Of a stretch of DNA of 48,311 bases, positions 16,677 through 25,668 are shown piece by piece (within the stretch, counting starts at the first letter, position 1; every line of letters starts with the position of its first letter). The notes beneath the pieces were generated by a model, which was not told the origin of the DNA, ran no database searches, and was given only the letters and a program-made list of their open reading frames with translations. The position numbers and the translations under genes were made by a program. Source of the stretch: Methylobacterium oxalidis (GTDB lineage: Bacteria; Pseudomonadota; Alphaproteobacteria; Rhizobiales; Beijerinckiaceae); the NCBI RefSeq assembly GCF_007992195.1, contig NZ_BJZU01000001.1, positions 1 through 48,311 on the forward strand. Direction: 5' to 3'.

Positions 16677-18535
16677 GCCCCGCTCCCACACGGCGCAGCC
16701 TCGTCATCGGCGTCGGCGCGCTCGCGGGCGCGGCCTGCCTGCCCCGGCCCGGACGGGCGGAGGCGTCCCGCGGCGTGCACGGCCTGTCGAGCTTCGGCGA
16801 CCTGAGATATCCGGCCGATTTCCAGAACTTCGATTACGTGAACCCGGCCGCGCCGCACGGCGGCCGGTTCTCGGCGCAGATCTCCGCCACCTTCGGCAAC
16901 CAGAACGGCAATACGTTCAATACGCTGAATGTCTACGTGCTGCGCGGCGACGGTGCGGCGGGGATGAACCTCACCTTCGACAGCCTGATGGTGCGGGCGC
17001 TCGACGAGCCGGACGCCATCTACGGACTCGTCGCCCGCGCGGTCGAGGTGAGCGAGGACGGGCTCACCTACACGTTCCGCCTGCGACCGCAGGCCCGCTT
17101 CCACGACGGCTCGCGGCTGACGGCGCGGGACGTCGCGACCTCCCTGAAGCTGCTGCGGGAGAAGGGCCACCCGGAGATCTCGCAGGTCATCCGCGACATG
17201 ACGGATGCGACCGCCCCGGACGAGGGTACCGTGGTCGTCACCTTCGCGCCCGGTCGCAGCCGCGACCTGCCGCTCATCGTGGCGCAGCTGCCGATCTTCT
17301 CGGCGAGCTACTACGAGACGCGCGATTTCGAGGCCGCGACGCTCGAGCCGCCCCTCGGCTCGGGCCCCTACCAGGTCGGTCGCCTCGACGTCGGCCGTTT
17401 CATCGAGCTGGAGCGGGTGCGCGACTACTGGGCGGCGGACCTCCCCGTGAACGTCGGCCAGCACAACTTCGACTCGATCCGCTACGAGTACTTCCGCGAT
17501 CGGCAGGTGGCCTTCGAGGCGTTCAAGAGCGGCGCCTTCACCTACCGCGAGGAGTTCACCGCCCGCGTCTGGGCAACGGGCTACGACTTCCCGGCCGTCA
17601 AGGAAGGGCGCGTCGTGAAGACGACGGTGGCCGACGCGACGCCCTCGGGCACCCAGGGCTGGTGGATCAACACCCGCCGCGAGGCGTTCCGCGACCCGCG
17701 AGTCCGTGAGGCGATCGGCCTTTGCTTCGACTTCGAGTGGACCAACCGCAACTTGATGTACGGCGCCTATACGCGCACGGCCTCCTACTTCGAGAACTCC
17801 GATCTCAAGGCGACGGGCCGACCCTCCGCCGAGGAACTCGCCCTTCTTGACCCGCTGCGCGAGGGGCTGCCGGCGGAGGTGTTCGACGAGGCCTGGACGC
17901 CCCCGGTCTCCGACGGATCGGGTCAGGACCGGGCGCTCCTCAGCCGCGCCGTCGCCCTGTTGCGCGAGGCCGGCTGCACCCGCGAGGGCGGCACGATCCG
18001 GCTCCCCGGCGGCAAGCCGATCGAGATCGAGTTCCTCGACACCGATCCGGCGCTGGAGCCGCACACCCATCCGTTCATCCGCAATCTCGGGCTGATCGGC
18101 ATCAAGGGCACGATCCGGCAGGTCGACCCCTCGCAGTATCAGGCCCGCCTCAACGACTTCGCGTTCGACCTGACCTCGCGCCGCTTCACCAACGGCGTGA
18201 CGCCGGGTGCGGAACTGCGCCAAGCTTACGGGTCGCGCGCCGCGGGTACCCCGGGCTCCAACAATCTCGCCGGCATCGAGAGCCCGGCCATCGACGCGCT
18301 GCTCGACAAGGTGGCGAACGCGGCCTCCCGCCAAGAGCTGACCACAGCCTGCCGGGCCCTGGACCGGGTGCTGCGCGCCGGCCGCTACTGGGTGCCGATG
18401 TGGTACTCCGGCAGCCATCGCCTCGCGGTCTGGGACGTCTACGGGCGTCCCGCCGCGGGCCCGAAATTCGGGCTCGGGGTGCCCGCGGTCTGGTGGTTCG
18501 ACGCCGACAGGGCGCGCCGGATCGGCCGCAACTGA
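16673..18535 (+). CDS. Second YejA-type solute-binding protein, Tat-like signal
   Basis: A 620-aa paralogue of the preceding gene with the same blocks: YPADFQNFDYVNPAAPHGG, YTFRLRPQARFHDGSRLTARD, GSGPYQVGRLDVG and VREAIGLCFDFEWTN. The N-terminus MSPAPTRRSLVIGVGALAG carries a twin-arginine, which suggests Tat export, unlike its Sec-type neighbour. The start is inferred as TTG at 16673, overlapping the upstream TGA as TTGA, with GGGAG at 16661-16665 seven nt before. No ATG or GTG fits the signal peptide. Translational coupling with the upstream gene is likely. Confidence 0.83.
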   Translation: MSPAPTRRSLVIGVGALAGAACLPRPGRAEASRGVHGLSSFGDLRYPADFQNFDYVNPAAPHGGRFSAQISATFGNQNGNTFNTLNVYVLRGDGAAGMNLTFDSLMVRALDEPDAIYGLVARAVEVSEDGLTYTFRLRPQARFHDGSRLTARDVATSLKLLREKGHPEISQVIRDMTDATAPDEGTVVVTFAPGRSRDLPLIVAQLPIFSASYYETRDFEAATLEPPLGSGPYQVGRLDVGRFIELERVRDYWAADLPVNVGQHNFDSIRYEYFRDRQVAFEAFKSGAFTYREEFTARVWATGYDFPAVKEGRVVKTTVADATPSGTQGWWINTRREAFRDPRVREAIGLCFDFEWTNRNLMYGAYTRTASYFENSDLKATGRPSAEELALLDPLREGLPAEVFDEAWTPPVSDGSGQDRALLSRAVALLREAGCTREGGTIRLPGGKPIEIEFLDTDPALEPHTHPFIRNLGLIGIKGTIRQVDPSQYQARLNDFAFDLTSRRFTNGVTPGAELRQAYGSRAAGTPGSNNLAGIESPAIDALLDKVANAASRQELTTACRALDRVLRAGRYWVPMWYSGSHRLAVWDVYGRPAAGPKFGLGVPAVWWFDADRARRIGRN

Positions 18536-18550
18536 GAGCGGAGGGGACCC

Positions 18551-19654
18551 GTGCTCGCCTACATCCTGCGCCGCATCGCCCTGATGATCCCGACCCTGTT
18601 CGGGATCATGCTGATCACCTTCGCCATCGTGCAGTTCGCCCCCGGCGGTCCGGTCGAGCGCGTGCTCGCCCAGCTCCAGGGACAGGGCGACGGTTCGCTC
18701 TCGCGGGTGACGGGCGGCGCGGGCGATCTCGGCGGGGGCATGTCGGGCAACCGCGGCGGCGAGACGAGCTCGAAGTACCGCGGCGCGCAGGGGCTGAGCC
18801 CCGAGTTCATCGCGAAGCTCGAGCAGCAGTTCGGCTTCGACCGGCCGGCCCCGGAGCGCTTCGCCAAGATGATCTGGGACTACGTCCGATTCGATTTCGG
18901 GCGCAGCTACTTCCGCGACGTCAGTGTCCTGCAGTTGATCAGGGAGCGCCTGCCGGTCTCGATCTCGCTCGGCTTGTGGATGACGCTCCTGTCCTATGCG
19001 ATCTCCATCCCGCTCGGCATCCGCAAAGCTGTGAAGGACGGCTCCCGCTTCGATCTCTGGACCTCCTTCGTCGTCATCATCGGCTACGCGATTCCCGGCT
19101 TCCTGTTCGGGCTGATGCTCATCATCCTGTTCGCGGGCGGCTCCTTCCTGCAGATCTTCCCGCTCCGGGGCCTCACCAGCGAGGGCTGGGAGAGCTTCAC
19201 CTGGAGCCAGAAGATCGCCGACTACGCGTGGCACATGGTGCTGCCGCTGACCGCGCTCGTGATCGGCGCCTTCGCCACCGCGACGCTTCTGACCAAGAAC
19301 TCGTTCCTCGACGAGATCCGCAAGCAGTACGTGCTCACCGCGCGCATGAAGGGCCTGAGCGAGCGCAGCGTCCTCTACGGCCACGTCTTCCGCAACGCGA
19401 TGCTGATCGTTGTGGCGGGTTTCCCCGGAGCCTTCATCTCGGCCTTCTTCACGGGCTCGCTCCTGATCGAGACGATCTTCAGCCTCGACGGACTCGGGCT
19501 GCTCTCGTTCCAGTCGATCGTCGGACGCGACTACCCTGTGGTCTTCGCGACCCTGTACATCTTCTCGCTGCTGGGGTTGGCGGTGAACCTGCTGTCGGAC
19601 CTGATCTACGTCTGGATCGACCCGCGCATCGATTTCGCCGCTCGGGGGACGTGA
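18551..19654 (+). CDS. yejB: Peptide ABC transporter permease, YejB type
   Basis: A 367-aa inner-membrane permease. The N-terminal helix MLAYILRRIALMIPTLFGIMLI is followed by a long periplasmic segment with a Gly-rich stretch, which is normal for YejB. The transport core has ISLGLWMTLLSYAISIPLGIRKAVKDGS and the EAA-like loop ARMKGLSERSVLYGHVFRNAML. It ends DLIYVWIDPRIDFAARGT, the usual YejB terminus, so it is complete. The start is GTG at 18551 with AGCGGAGGGG upstream. A second permease (YejE) and an ATPase (YejF) are needed for import, but none follows. Confidence 0.9.
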   Translation: MLAYILRRIALMIPTLFGIMLITFAIVQFAPGGPVERVLAQLQGQGDGSLSRVTGGAGDLGGGMSGNRGGETSSKYRGAQGLSPEFIAKLEQQFGFDRPAPERFAKMIWDYVRFDFGRSYFRDVSVLQLIRERLPVSISLGLWMTLLSYAISIPLGIRKAVKDGSRFDLWTSFVVIIGYAIPGFLFGLMLIILFAGGSFLQIFPLRGLTSEGWESFTWSQKIADYAWHMVLPLTALVIGAFATATLLTKNSFLDEIRKQYVLTARMKGLSERSVLYGHVFRNAMLIVVAGFPGAFISAFFTGSLLIETIFSLDGLGLLSFQSIVGRDYPVVFATLYIFSLLGLAVNLLSDLIYVWIDPRIDFAARGT

Positions 19655-19729
19655 GCGGCCGCTTCGGGTCCGATTGCGGCTCCGCGCCCGCGCTGCTATC
19701 CGGCGCGACGCCTCATCTCGGAAGCGCGC

Positions 19730-20227
19730 GTGTCTCCCCTCTCTCTCGTCATCCGGCCCGAGCACCCCGACGACGGGCCGGCCATCGAGCGCCTGCACGC
19801 CCGTGCCTTCGGGCCGGGCCGCTTCGCGCGCACCGCCTACCGTCTGCGCGAGGGCGTGACGCACCGGGCGGAGCTGAGCTTCACGGCCCTCGTCGGCACC
19901 TTCCTGGTCGGGTCCGTGCGCGTCGGTCCGGCCCGGGCCGGGGAGGCGCCGATCCTCGTGCTCGGGCCCCTCACCGTCGATCCGAGCTTCGGCAATCGCG
20001 GCGTCGGCGCGGCGCTGATGGAGGCGAGCCTCGGAGCGGCACGGGAGGCCGGGCACGGCCTCGTCATCCTGGTCGGCGACGCGCCCTATTACCGCCGTTT
20101 CGGATTCGCACCCGTGCCGCCGGGACGTCTCGTGCTGCCGGGACCGGTCGATCCGGCGCGCTTCCTCTGGCTGGAGCTTGCCGAGGGCACCTGCGAGCGG
20201 ACGCAGGGGCCGGTCTCCGGCCGCTGA
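19730..20227 (+). CDS. GNAT-family N-acetyltransferase, YhbS type
   Basis: A 165-aa acetyltransferase of the YhbS/COG3153 group. It starts LSLVIRPEHPDDGPAIERLH and has the strand ILVLGPLTVDPSFGNRGVGAAL containing the acetyl-CoA-binding GNRGVG motif. Next come GLVILVGDAPYYRRFGF and a Pro-rich C-terminus, all typical of the group. The start is GTG at 19730. Its target is unknown. It stands 75 nt after yejB and takes the place where yejE would be expected. Confidence 0.82.
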   Translation: MSPLSLVIRPEHPDDGPAIERLHARAFGPGRFARTAYRLREGVTHRAELSFTALVGTFLVGSVRVGPARAGEAPILVLGPLTVDPSFGNRGVGAALMEASLGAAREAGHGLVILVGDAPYYRRFGFAPVPPGRLVLPGPVDPARFLWLELAEGTCERTQGPVSGR

Positions 20228-20261
20228 GCGCGGGCGGGAGGTACCGGCCGCGGGAGGGCCG

Positions 20262-20660
20262 ATGAACACGAACTACGCTGACACCTTCATCCTCGCCTCG
20301 GCGGACAGCACGGCGGAACGCGGCCTCGTGCCGGGCAGGGCCGGCTCCGTGGCGCAGATCCAGCACGCCCTCCTTGTCGGCGACCCCTACGGGCTGACGA
20401 GCGACGATCTGCTGTTCGAGGTCCATGCGCGCCGACGCGGTCTCGCCGAAGCCGAGCGGGGCGCGGAGCGCGCGGCCTTCTTCGGCAGGCCGCAGGCGTG
20501 CCTGCGGGCCTCCCCGCTGGTGAAGCGCTACGGCTGGGGCTTGCACCACGACGCGGCGGGCCTCGTCGCGGCCTACGGAGTCGAGACGGAGGCCTACCGG
20601 ACGCTTGCCGCGCGCGGCGACCTCAGGATCGTGCCGGGAATGCGCAGCCGGCGCGCGTGA
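20262..20660 (+). CDS. DUF6157 family protein
   Basis: A 132-aa soluble protein of unknown function. It begins NYADTFILASADS, has IQHALLVGDPYGLTSDDLLFEV and then the conserved block CLRASPLVKRYGWGLHHDAAG. I recognise this pattern as DUF6157, found widely in soil bacteria and bacilli. GGGAGG lies a few nt before the ATG at 20262. It converges on the 693-aa gene with only 3 nt between stops and no terminator. Confidence 0.75.
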   Translation: MNTNYADTFILASADSTAERGLVPGRAGSVAQIQHALLVGDPYGLTSDDLLFEVHARRRGLAEAERGAERAAFFGRPQACLRASPLVKRYGWGLHHDAAGLVAAYGVETEAYRTLAARGDLRIVPGMRSRRA

Positions 20661-20663
20661 ACA

Positions 20664-22745
20664 TCACGCAACCCGGCCGCGGCGTCCCTCCACGAGCCAC
20701 ATCGCCAGCAGCGCCGCGCCGAGGGCGGCGAGTGCCCACAGGCCCAGCGCCAAGGGGTAGACCTCGACGCCGCGGATGATGGCGCTGTCGCTCGGGCGGA
20801 AGCCAATCCAGTCGCCGCCGCTGAGCCGGCCGCTGCGCACGCTCTGCAGCCGCGGCACGCTGATGCCGCCCGCATCCGCCACGCGCCGGATCGAGCCGCC
20901 GGTCGCCTCGGCCAGCGCGCGCATCCGGTCGGTGTCGCTGAACACGTCCGTGAGCTCGCGCGGGTTGGCCGGGCCGACGCTCACGAAGGCGACGAGGCTC
21001 CCCGAGCGGAGCGTGTGCAGGCCGAGCTCCGTCGCCTCGAAGGTCGCCGAGAACAGGCCGGGCTGGGCTTCCGTGAGCGTCAGCGTCCGCTCCTGCCCGG
21101 TCGGGCCGGTGACGGTGACGGGCTCCGCGGTGTCGGCCATGGTCTGGCGCTCGACGCGGACCTCGCGACCCCGGCCCGTGGTCTGCGCCCGCAGGGCCTC
21201 CTCCTCGAGCGCCGGCTCCTTCATCAGCCAGTGGCCCAGGCGGCGCAGCAGGTCGAGGTGCGGGCCGCCCTCCTGGTAGCCGCGAGCCCAGAGCCAGGCG
21301 TGGTCGGACAGGAGAAGCGCGACGCGGCCTTTCTCCTCGCGGGAGAGCGCGAGCAATGGGAGGTTGTTGGCGCCCGACATGATCGGCTGCACGCCGGGAC
21401 GGGTCTGTGCGGCCACGATGCGCAGCCAGTCGCCCCAAGCCGGCGGGCTCGCCTGCGAGCCCGGAAGCGCCCGGGTGACGGGGTGGCGCGCGCCGGTCTG
21501 CGTCAGCGCCGCCTTGTAGGGCTGCTCGACCACCCGACCGTTCGGGTCACCCGGCAGGATCGAGGAGAGCCGCGTGCGGGCGAGACTCGCCGAGGAGGCG
21601 AATTCCGGCCCCGCCGCGATGAGCAGCGCCCCGCCCTCCTGCACGTAGCGGACGATGTTGTCGAAATAGGCGGAGGGCAGCACGCTCTGATTCGCGTACC
21701 GGTCGAAGATGATCAGGTCGAAGTCCTTGATCTTCTGGACGAACAGCTCGCGCGTCGGGAAGGCGATCAGGGAGAGTTCGGAGATCGGCGTGCCGTCCTG
21801 CTTCTCGGGCGGGCGCAGGATGGTGAAGTGGACGAGATCGACGTTGGCGTCGGACTTCAGGAGGTTGCGCCACGTCCGTTCCCCCTGGTGCGGCTCGCCC
21901 GAGACGAGGAGGACCCGCAGCTTCTCGCGAATGCCCTCGATCGGCAGCACGGCGCGATTGTTCACCGTGGTGAGTTCGGCGGGCAGCGGCTCCACCTCGA
22001 TCTCGACCACGTTCGGGCCGCCGTGCTCGATCTTCGTCGTCAGGGCGAAGGGCTTGCCCGTCGGCACGCTGCGCCGGCCGATCTGCTCGCCGTCGCGGCG
22101 GACGGTGACGACAGCGTTGCCGGTGCCGCCGCGCTCCATCACTTCGGCCCGGATCGTCAGGTCCTTCCCGACGATCCCGAAGCGGGGCGCCTCCAGAAGC
22201 TTGATCTGGCGGTCGCGCTCGTCCGGATGGCCGGTGACGAGGACGTGGAGCGGCGCCTTGAGGCCGAGGGCGGCGGCCGAGGCGGGGATGTCGTGGACGA
22301 CGCCGTCCGTGAGCATCACCACGCCCGCGAGCCGTTCGGGCGGCACGTCGGCGAGGGATTGCGAGAGCGCGGCGAAGAGCTGCGTGCCGCCGTCGCCGTC
22401 GCGGGAATCGGGCACGTCGATGAAGCGGGGCTCGATGTTGGTGAGCGCGCCGAAGCGGCGCTGCAGCTCGGCCCGGACCTGATCGGTCATGGCCGGCCGG
22501 TCGCCGAGGGATTGCGAACCCGAGCGGTCGACCACGATCGCGGCGACGTCCTTCACCGGCTCCCGGTCCTCGCGCACGAGGGACGGGTTGGCGATGGCGC
22601 CGAGCACGAGGAGCAGCACGAGGGCCCGCAGGAACGCCGTGCGCCCGCGCGCCACGAAGGCGAGGACGCAGAACAGCAGGGCGAGAACCCCGAACCCGAT
22701 CAGGATCGGCCAGGGAACGAGGGGCGTGAAGCTGAGGCTCAGCAT
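20664..22745 (-). CDS. VWA/glutamine-amidotransferase-like membrane protein of the MoxR operon
   Basis: A 693-aa protein with two N-terminal membrane helices (about 12-31 and 39-56), a large domain and a C-terminal helix (GLWALAALGAALLAMWLVEG). A VWA-like site starts at VVDRSGSQS, keeping the metal-site motif D-x-S-x-S (D73, S75, S77), followed by GVVMLTDGV. A class I amidotransferase-like fold appears near DLIIFDRYANQS and IVRYVQEGGALLIAAG, without an obvious catalytic Cys. It is last in the operon moxR-DUF58-DUF4159-this gene, 82 nt after the previous stop. It probably forms a membrane complex with its partners. Biochemical function is unknown. Confidence 0.72.
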   Translation of the reverse strand: MLSLSFTPLVPWPILIGFGVLALLFCVLAFVARGRTAFLRALVLLLVLGAIANPSLVREDREPVKDVAAIVVDRSGSQSLGDRPAMTDQVRAELQRRFGALTNIEPRFIDVPDSRDGDGGTQLFAALSQSLADVPPERLAGVVMLTDGVVHDIPASAAALGLKAPLHVLVTGHPDERDRQIKLLEAPRFGIVGKDLTIRAEVMERGGTGNAVVTVRRDGEQIGRRSVPTGKPFALTTKIEHGGPNVVEIEVEPLPAELTTVNNRAVLPIEGIREKLRVLLVSGEPHQGERTWRNLLKSDANVDLVHFTILRPPEKQDGTPISELSLIAFPTRELFVQKIKDFDLIIFDRYANQSVLPSAYFDNIVRYVQEGGALLIAAGPEFASSASLARTRLSSILPGDPNGRVVEQPYKAALTQTGARHPVTRALPGSQASPPAWGDWLRIVAAQTRPGVQPIMSGANNLPLLALSREEKGRVALLLSDHAWLWARGYQEGGPHLDLLRRLGHWLMKEPALEEEALRAQTTGRGREVRVERQTMADTAEPVTVTGPTGQERTLTLTEAQPGLFSATFEATELGLHTLRSGSLVAFVSVGPANPRELTDVFSDTDRMRALAEATGGSIRRVADAGGISVPRLQSVRSGRLSGGDWIGFRPSDSAIIRGVEVYPLALGLWALAALGAALLAMWLVEGRRGRVA

Positions 22746-22827
22746 GAGGTGATGTCCCCGAAGCCGGCCGCCGGGCCCGTGCGCAGACGGGCGGGCAGTT
22801 GGCGCCGCAGCACTGTCTTCCGGGTCC

Positions 22828-25659
22828 TCACTGTCCGAGCCGCTCCAGCAGGGCTGGAACGTGGACCTGATCCGCCTTGTAGTTGCCGGTCAGTGTGTAC
22901 ATCACGATGTTGATGCCGCCGCGGAAGGCCATCTCGCGCTGACGCTGGTCGCCGCCGACGACCGGGTAGAGCGCTTCGCCCCGGCGGCCCACCGCCCAGG
23001 CCGCCGCGAGGTCGTTGCCCGTGATGATGATGGGGCTGACCCCGTCGCCGGCCCGGGCCGGGCGGCGCTCGGCGCCCTCGCCCGCCGGCGGCAGCGCCTC
23101 GACCCAGGTCTGGCCGGTGGCGTAGCGGCCGGGGAAGGTCTCGACGAGGTAGAAGGCCTTCGTGAGCACGTGGTCGATCGGCACGGGCTCCAGCTCCGGC
23201 ACCTCCAGCGTCGCCAGCATCTTGCGCAGGTAGGCCGACTCCGGGCTCGGGCCGGCGCCGGGCCGGCTCGTCAGGGCGTCGCGGGTGTCGAACAGGACCG
23301 TGCCGCCGTTCCGCATGAAGGCGTCGATGCGGCGGATCGCGGTCTCGCTCGGCTGCGGGCGGCTCGGCGCGATCGGCCAGTAGATCAGCGGGTAGAAGGA
23401 GAGCTCGTCCCTGGCCGGGTCGAGGCCGGCCGGCTCGCCGGGCTCCAGCGCCGTGCGCGAGGCCAGCATCTGGGTGAGGCCCGAGAGGCCGGCCCGGCTC
23501 GCCTCGTCCACCGCCGCGTCGCCCGTGATCACGTAGGCGAGCCGCGTGACGAGGGCCGATTCGAAGCCGTTCGGGCGGTTGGCGGGCGGCTCCTCTGCCC
23601 GAGTGGGCAGCGGGCCCGCGAGCGCTAGGACGGCGAGCCCGGCGAGCAGCAGCGCGGTCGAACGGCCGCCGACCCGTCCGAGCAGGCCGCCGGTCGACCG
23701 GCTCAGGAAGCCGCCGAGCCAGAGGCCGGCGAGCGTGTCGAGGACGAGGAGCATCAGGACAAGGGTGAAGAGATGGGCGCGCAGGTCAAGGGTCTCGGCC
23801 CCGGCCAGCGACCCGACCCGGGCGCCCTGCAGACTCGCGAGGTCGAGAGGCTTCAGGCGGTCGTCCGGCCGGAGCGCGTTCACCGCGATCCCCCCGTCCG
23901 CCGGTCCGTAGAAGCCGGGCGGGTGATCGTGCGTCGCCCGGTCCCCATAATCGGCCGAGACGGCCCGCGACGAGGCGGGCGGGCTGCCGAGCGCCCCGAA
24001 CCCGTCGAGGGTCAGGCGCGGGGCCAGCACGGCCGCGGCCGGCCGCGGGCCGCCTTCGGCGGTGGGCGCCGCGGCGCTGCCCGCGAGGCCGACCACGCGG
24101 CGCAGCATGTCGATGAAGAGGCCGGAGAGCGGCAGGTTCGACCAGGTGGTGTCGGCTGTGACGTGGAACAGCACCACGAGGCCCTGCCCCCGCTTCTCTG
24201 CGGTAACGATCGGCGTGCCGTCCTGCAGCGAGGCCCAGGTGCGGCTCGGCAGGTCGCCGTCGGGCTCGGCCAGGATCTGACGGCGAACGCCGATATCGGC
24301 GGGTGGCGCGAGGCCCGCGAACGGGCTCTCGGGCGCGAACGGCGCCAGGGTCTTCGGGCTGTCCCAGGAGAGCGTGCCGCCCAACGTCCGGCCGCCACGG
24401 CGCAGTCGTACCGGCACGAGGGGATCGTTGCCCGCCGCGAGCCGCGGTCCGGCGAAGCGCAGAAGCAGGCCGCCGGCATCCACGAATTTCGAGACTCGGG
24501 CGAGCGTGCCCTCATCGAGGGCGCCGACATCGGCGAGGACCAGCACGGACACCTGGTTGTCGAGCATCTGGCCGATCGATTCGGCGGTGCCCTTGGCTCC
24601 CCGCGGCTCCTGCACGTCCGCGAAGGGGGAGAGGGCCTTGGCGAGATAGTAGGTCGGGGCGAGAAGCGGCTGGGCCTGATCGGCGGTGCCGCCGAAGACG
24701 AGGCCGACCCGGCGGCGCTTGCCGCGCTCGTCCATCAGGGTGACGGCGCCGGCCGAGCGCTCGCCGGCGATCTCGAGTCGCGCGATGGCGTTGCGCAGTT
24801 CCACCGGCAGGTCGAACACGATCTCGGCCTCGGTGGCGCCGGCCGCGAAGGCGAAGTCGTGCTCGGCGAGCGGCAGTCCCTTCTGGTCGAGCGCCCGGAC
24901 GAGGCCGGTGTCGCGGCCGTTCGGTGCGGCCCGGAGGGCGTGGGCGACGAGGCGCCCGCCGCCCTCGGATCCCGTGAGGGCGAGGGCCGGCGGCTGGTCG
25001 GCCTTGAGGATCGTCAGGGCCACCCCGTGCTTCGTCGCCAGAGCTTCCAGCTCCGGCGCGAAGCGGGCCTCGCCCGCTCCTGTCACGTCGTCAGAGATCC
25101 AGACGATGCCGGCGCCGGGCGTCCTCTCCAGGAAGGTGCCGATCGCCGGCAGATGAGCCCCGCGATCCGCGAGGTGCGGGCGCGGCGCCACCGCGCGCAG
25201 GCGTTCCAGCGCCGCGGCCGGGGTCCGCGCCTCGGTCGCCGCCGCCGGATCGGCGAGGCTGAGGATCGCCACGGGACGCCCGTCGCGGGCCGCGCCCTCG
25301 ACCGCGTCGGTGGCGACGCGCTGTCGCTCACGCCAGTCATGGGCCGCCGCGAAGCCGTTGTCGATCATCACGAGGAGCGGCGTGCGCCCTCCCCCCGCCC
25401 CGACGCCCGCCGGGTTCCAGACGGGACCGGCGACCGCAAGGATGAGCGCGGCGGCCGCCAGCATCCGCAGGATCAGCAGCCACGGCGGCGTACGGGCCGG
25501 CGTCTCGCGCCGGGGCAGCAGGTCGGCGGCGATCCGCAGCGGCGGAAAGTCGATGCGGCGGGCGCGCGGCGGCGTCACCCGCAGCAGGAACCACAGCGCC
25601 GGCAGAGCGATGAGGGCGGCGAGCGCGAGGGGCGCGGCGAAGGTGAGCGGTCCGAGCAT
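22828..25659 (-). CDS. BatA/DUF4159 domain membrane protein
   Basis: A 943-aa protein. The N-terminal region with two membrane helices (about 5-27 and 60-80) matches the BatA double-transmembrane domain. A VWA-like domain follows, but its metal-site motif is degenerate: MIDNGFAAAHDW instead of D-x-S-x-S. Middle parts resemble amidotransferase folds (LARVSKFVDAGGLLLRFAGP). Two more helices lie around FTLVLMLLVLDTLAGLWLGG and ALLLAGLAVLALAG. The last 220 residues are DUF4159, with ELSFYPLIYWPIAPSRPQP and RIDAFMRNGGTVLFDTRD. It starts 9 nt after the DUF58 stop. Function is unknown; context points to a MoxR-driven membrane assembly. Confidence 0.8.
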   Translation of the reverse strand: MLGPLTFAAPLALAALIALPALWFLLRVTPPRARRIDFPPLRIAADLLPRRETPARTPPWLLILRMLAAAALILAVAGPVWNPAGVGAGGGRTPLLVMIDNGFAAAHDWRERQRVATDAVEGAARDGRPVAILSLADPAAATEARTPAAALERLRAVAPRPHLADRGAHLPAIGTFLERTPGAGIVWISDDVTGAGEARFAPELEALATKHGVALTILKADQPPALALTGSEGGGRLVAHALRAAPNGRDTGLVRALDQKGLPLAEHDFAFAAGATEAEIVFDLPVELRNAIARLEIAGERSAGAVTLMDERGKRRRVGLVFGGTADQAQPLLAPTYYLAKALSPFADVQEPRGAKGTAESIGQMLDNQVSVLVLADVGALDEGTLARVSKFVDAGGLLLRFAGPRLAAGNDPLVPVRLRRGGRTLGGTLSWDSPKTLAPFAPESPFAGLAPPADIGVRRQILAEPDGDLPSRTWASLQDGTPIVTAEKRGQGLVVLFHVTADTTWSNLPLSGLFIDMLRRVVGLAGSAAAPTAEGGPRPAAAVLAPRLTLDGFGALGSPPASSRAVSADYGDRATHDHPPGFYGPADGGIAVNALRPDDRLKPLDLASLQGARVGSLAGAETLDLRAHLFTLVLMLLVLDTLAGLWLGGFLSRSTGGLLGRVGGRSTALLLAGLAVLALAGPLPTRAEEPPANRPNGFESALVTRLAYVITGDAAVDEASRAGLSGLTQMLASRTALEPGEPAGLDPARDELSFYPLIYWPIAPSRPQPSETAIRRIDAFMRNGGTVLFDTRDALTSRPGAGPSPESAYLRKMLATLEVPELEPVPIDHVLTKAFYLVETFPGRYATGQTWVEALPPAGEGAERRPARAGDGVSPIIITGNDLAAAWAVGRRGEALYPVVGGDQRQREMAFRGGINIVMYTLTGNYKADQVHVPALLERLGQ

Positions 25660-25668
25660 GCGCCCTCC

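Noticed and set aside
16601..20269. 1222-codon open frame on the minus strand opposite the yej genes
   Set aside because: It is antisense to three well-supported genes, is dominated by Arg, Glu, Gly, Ala and Asp, and has no domain. Such frames arise from strong G/C preference at third codon positions.
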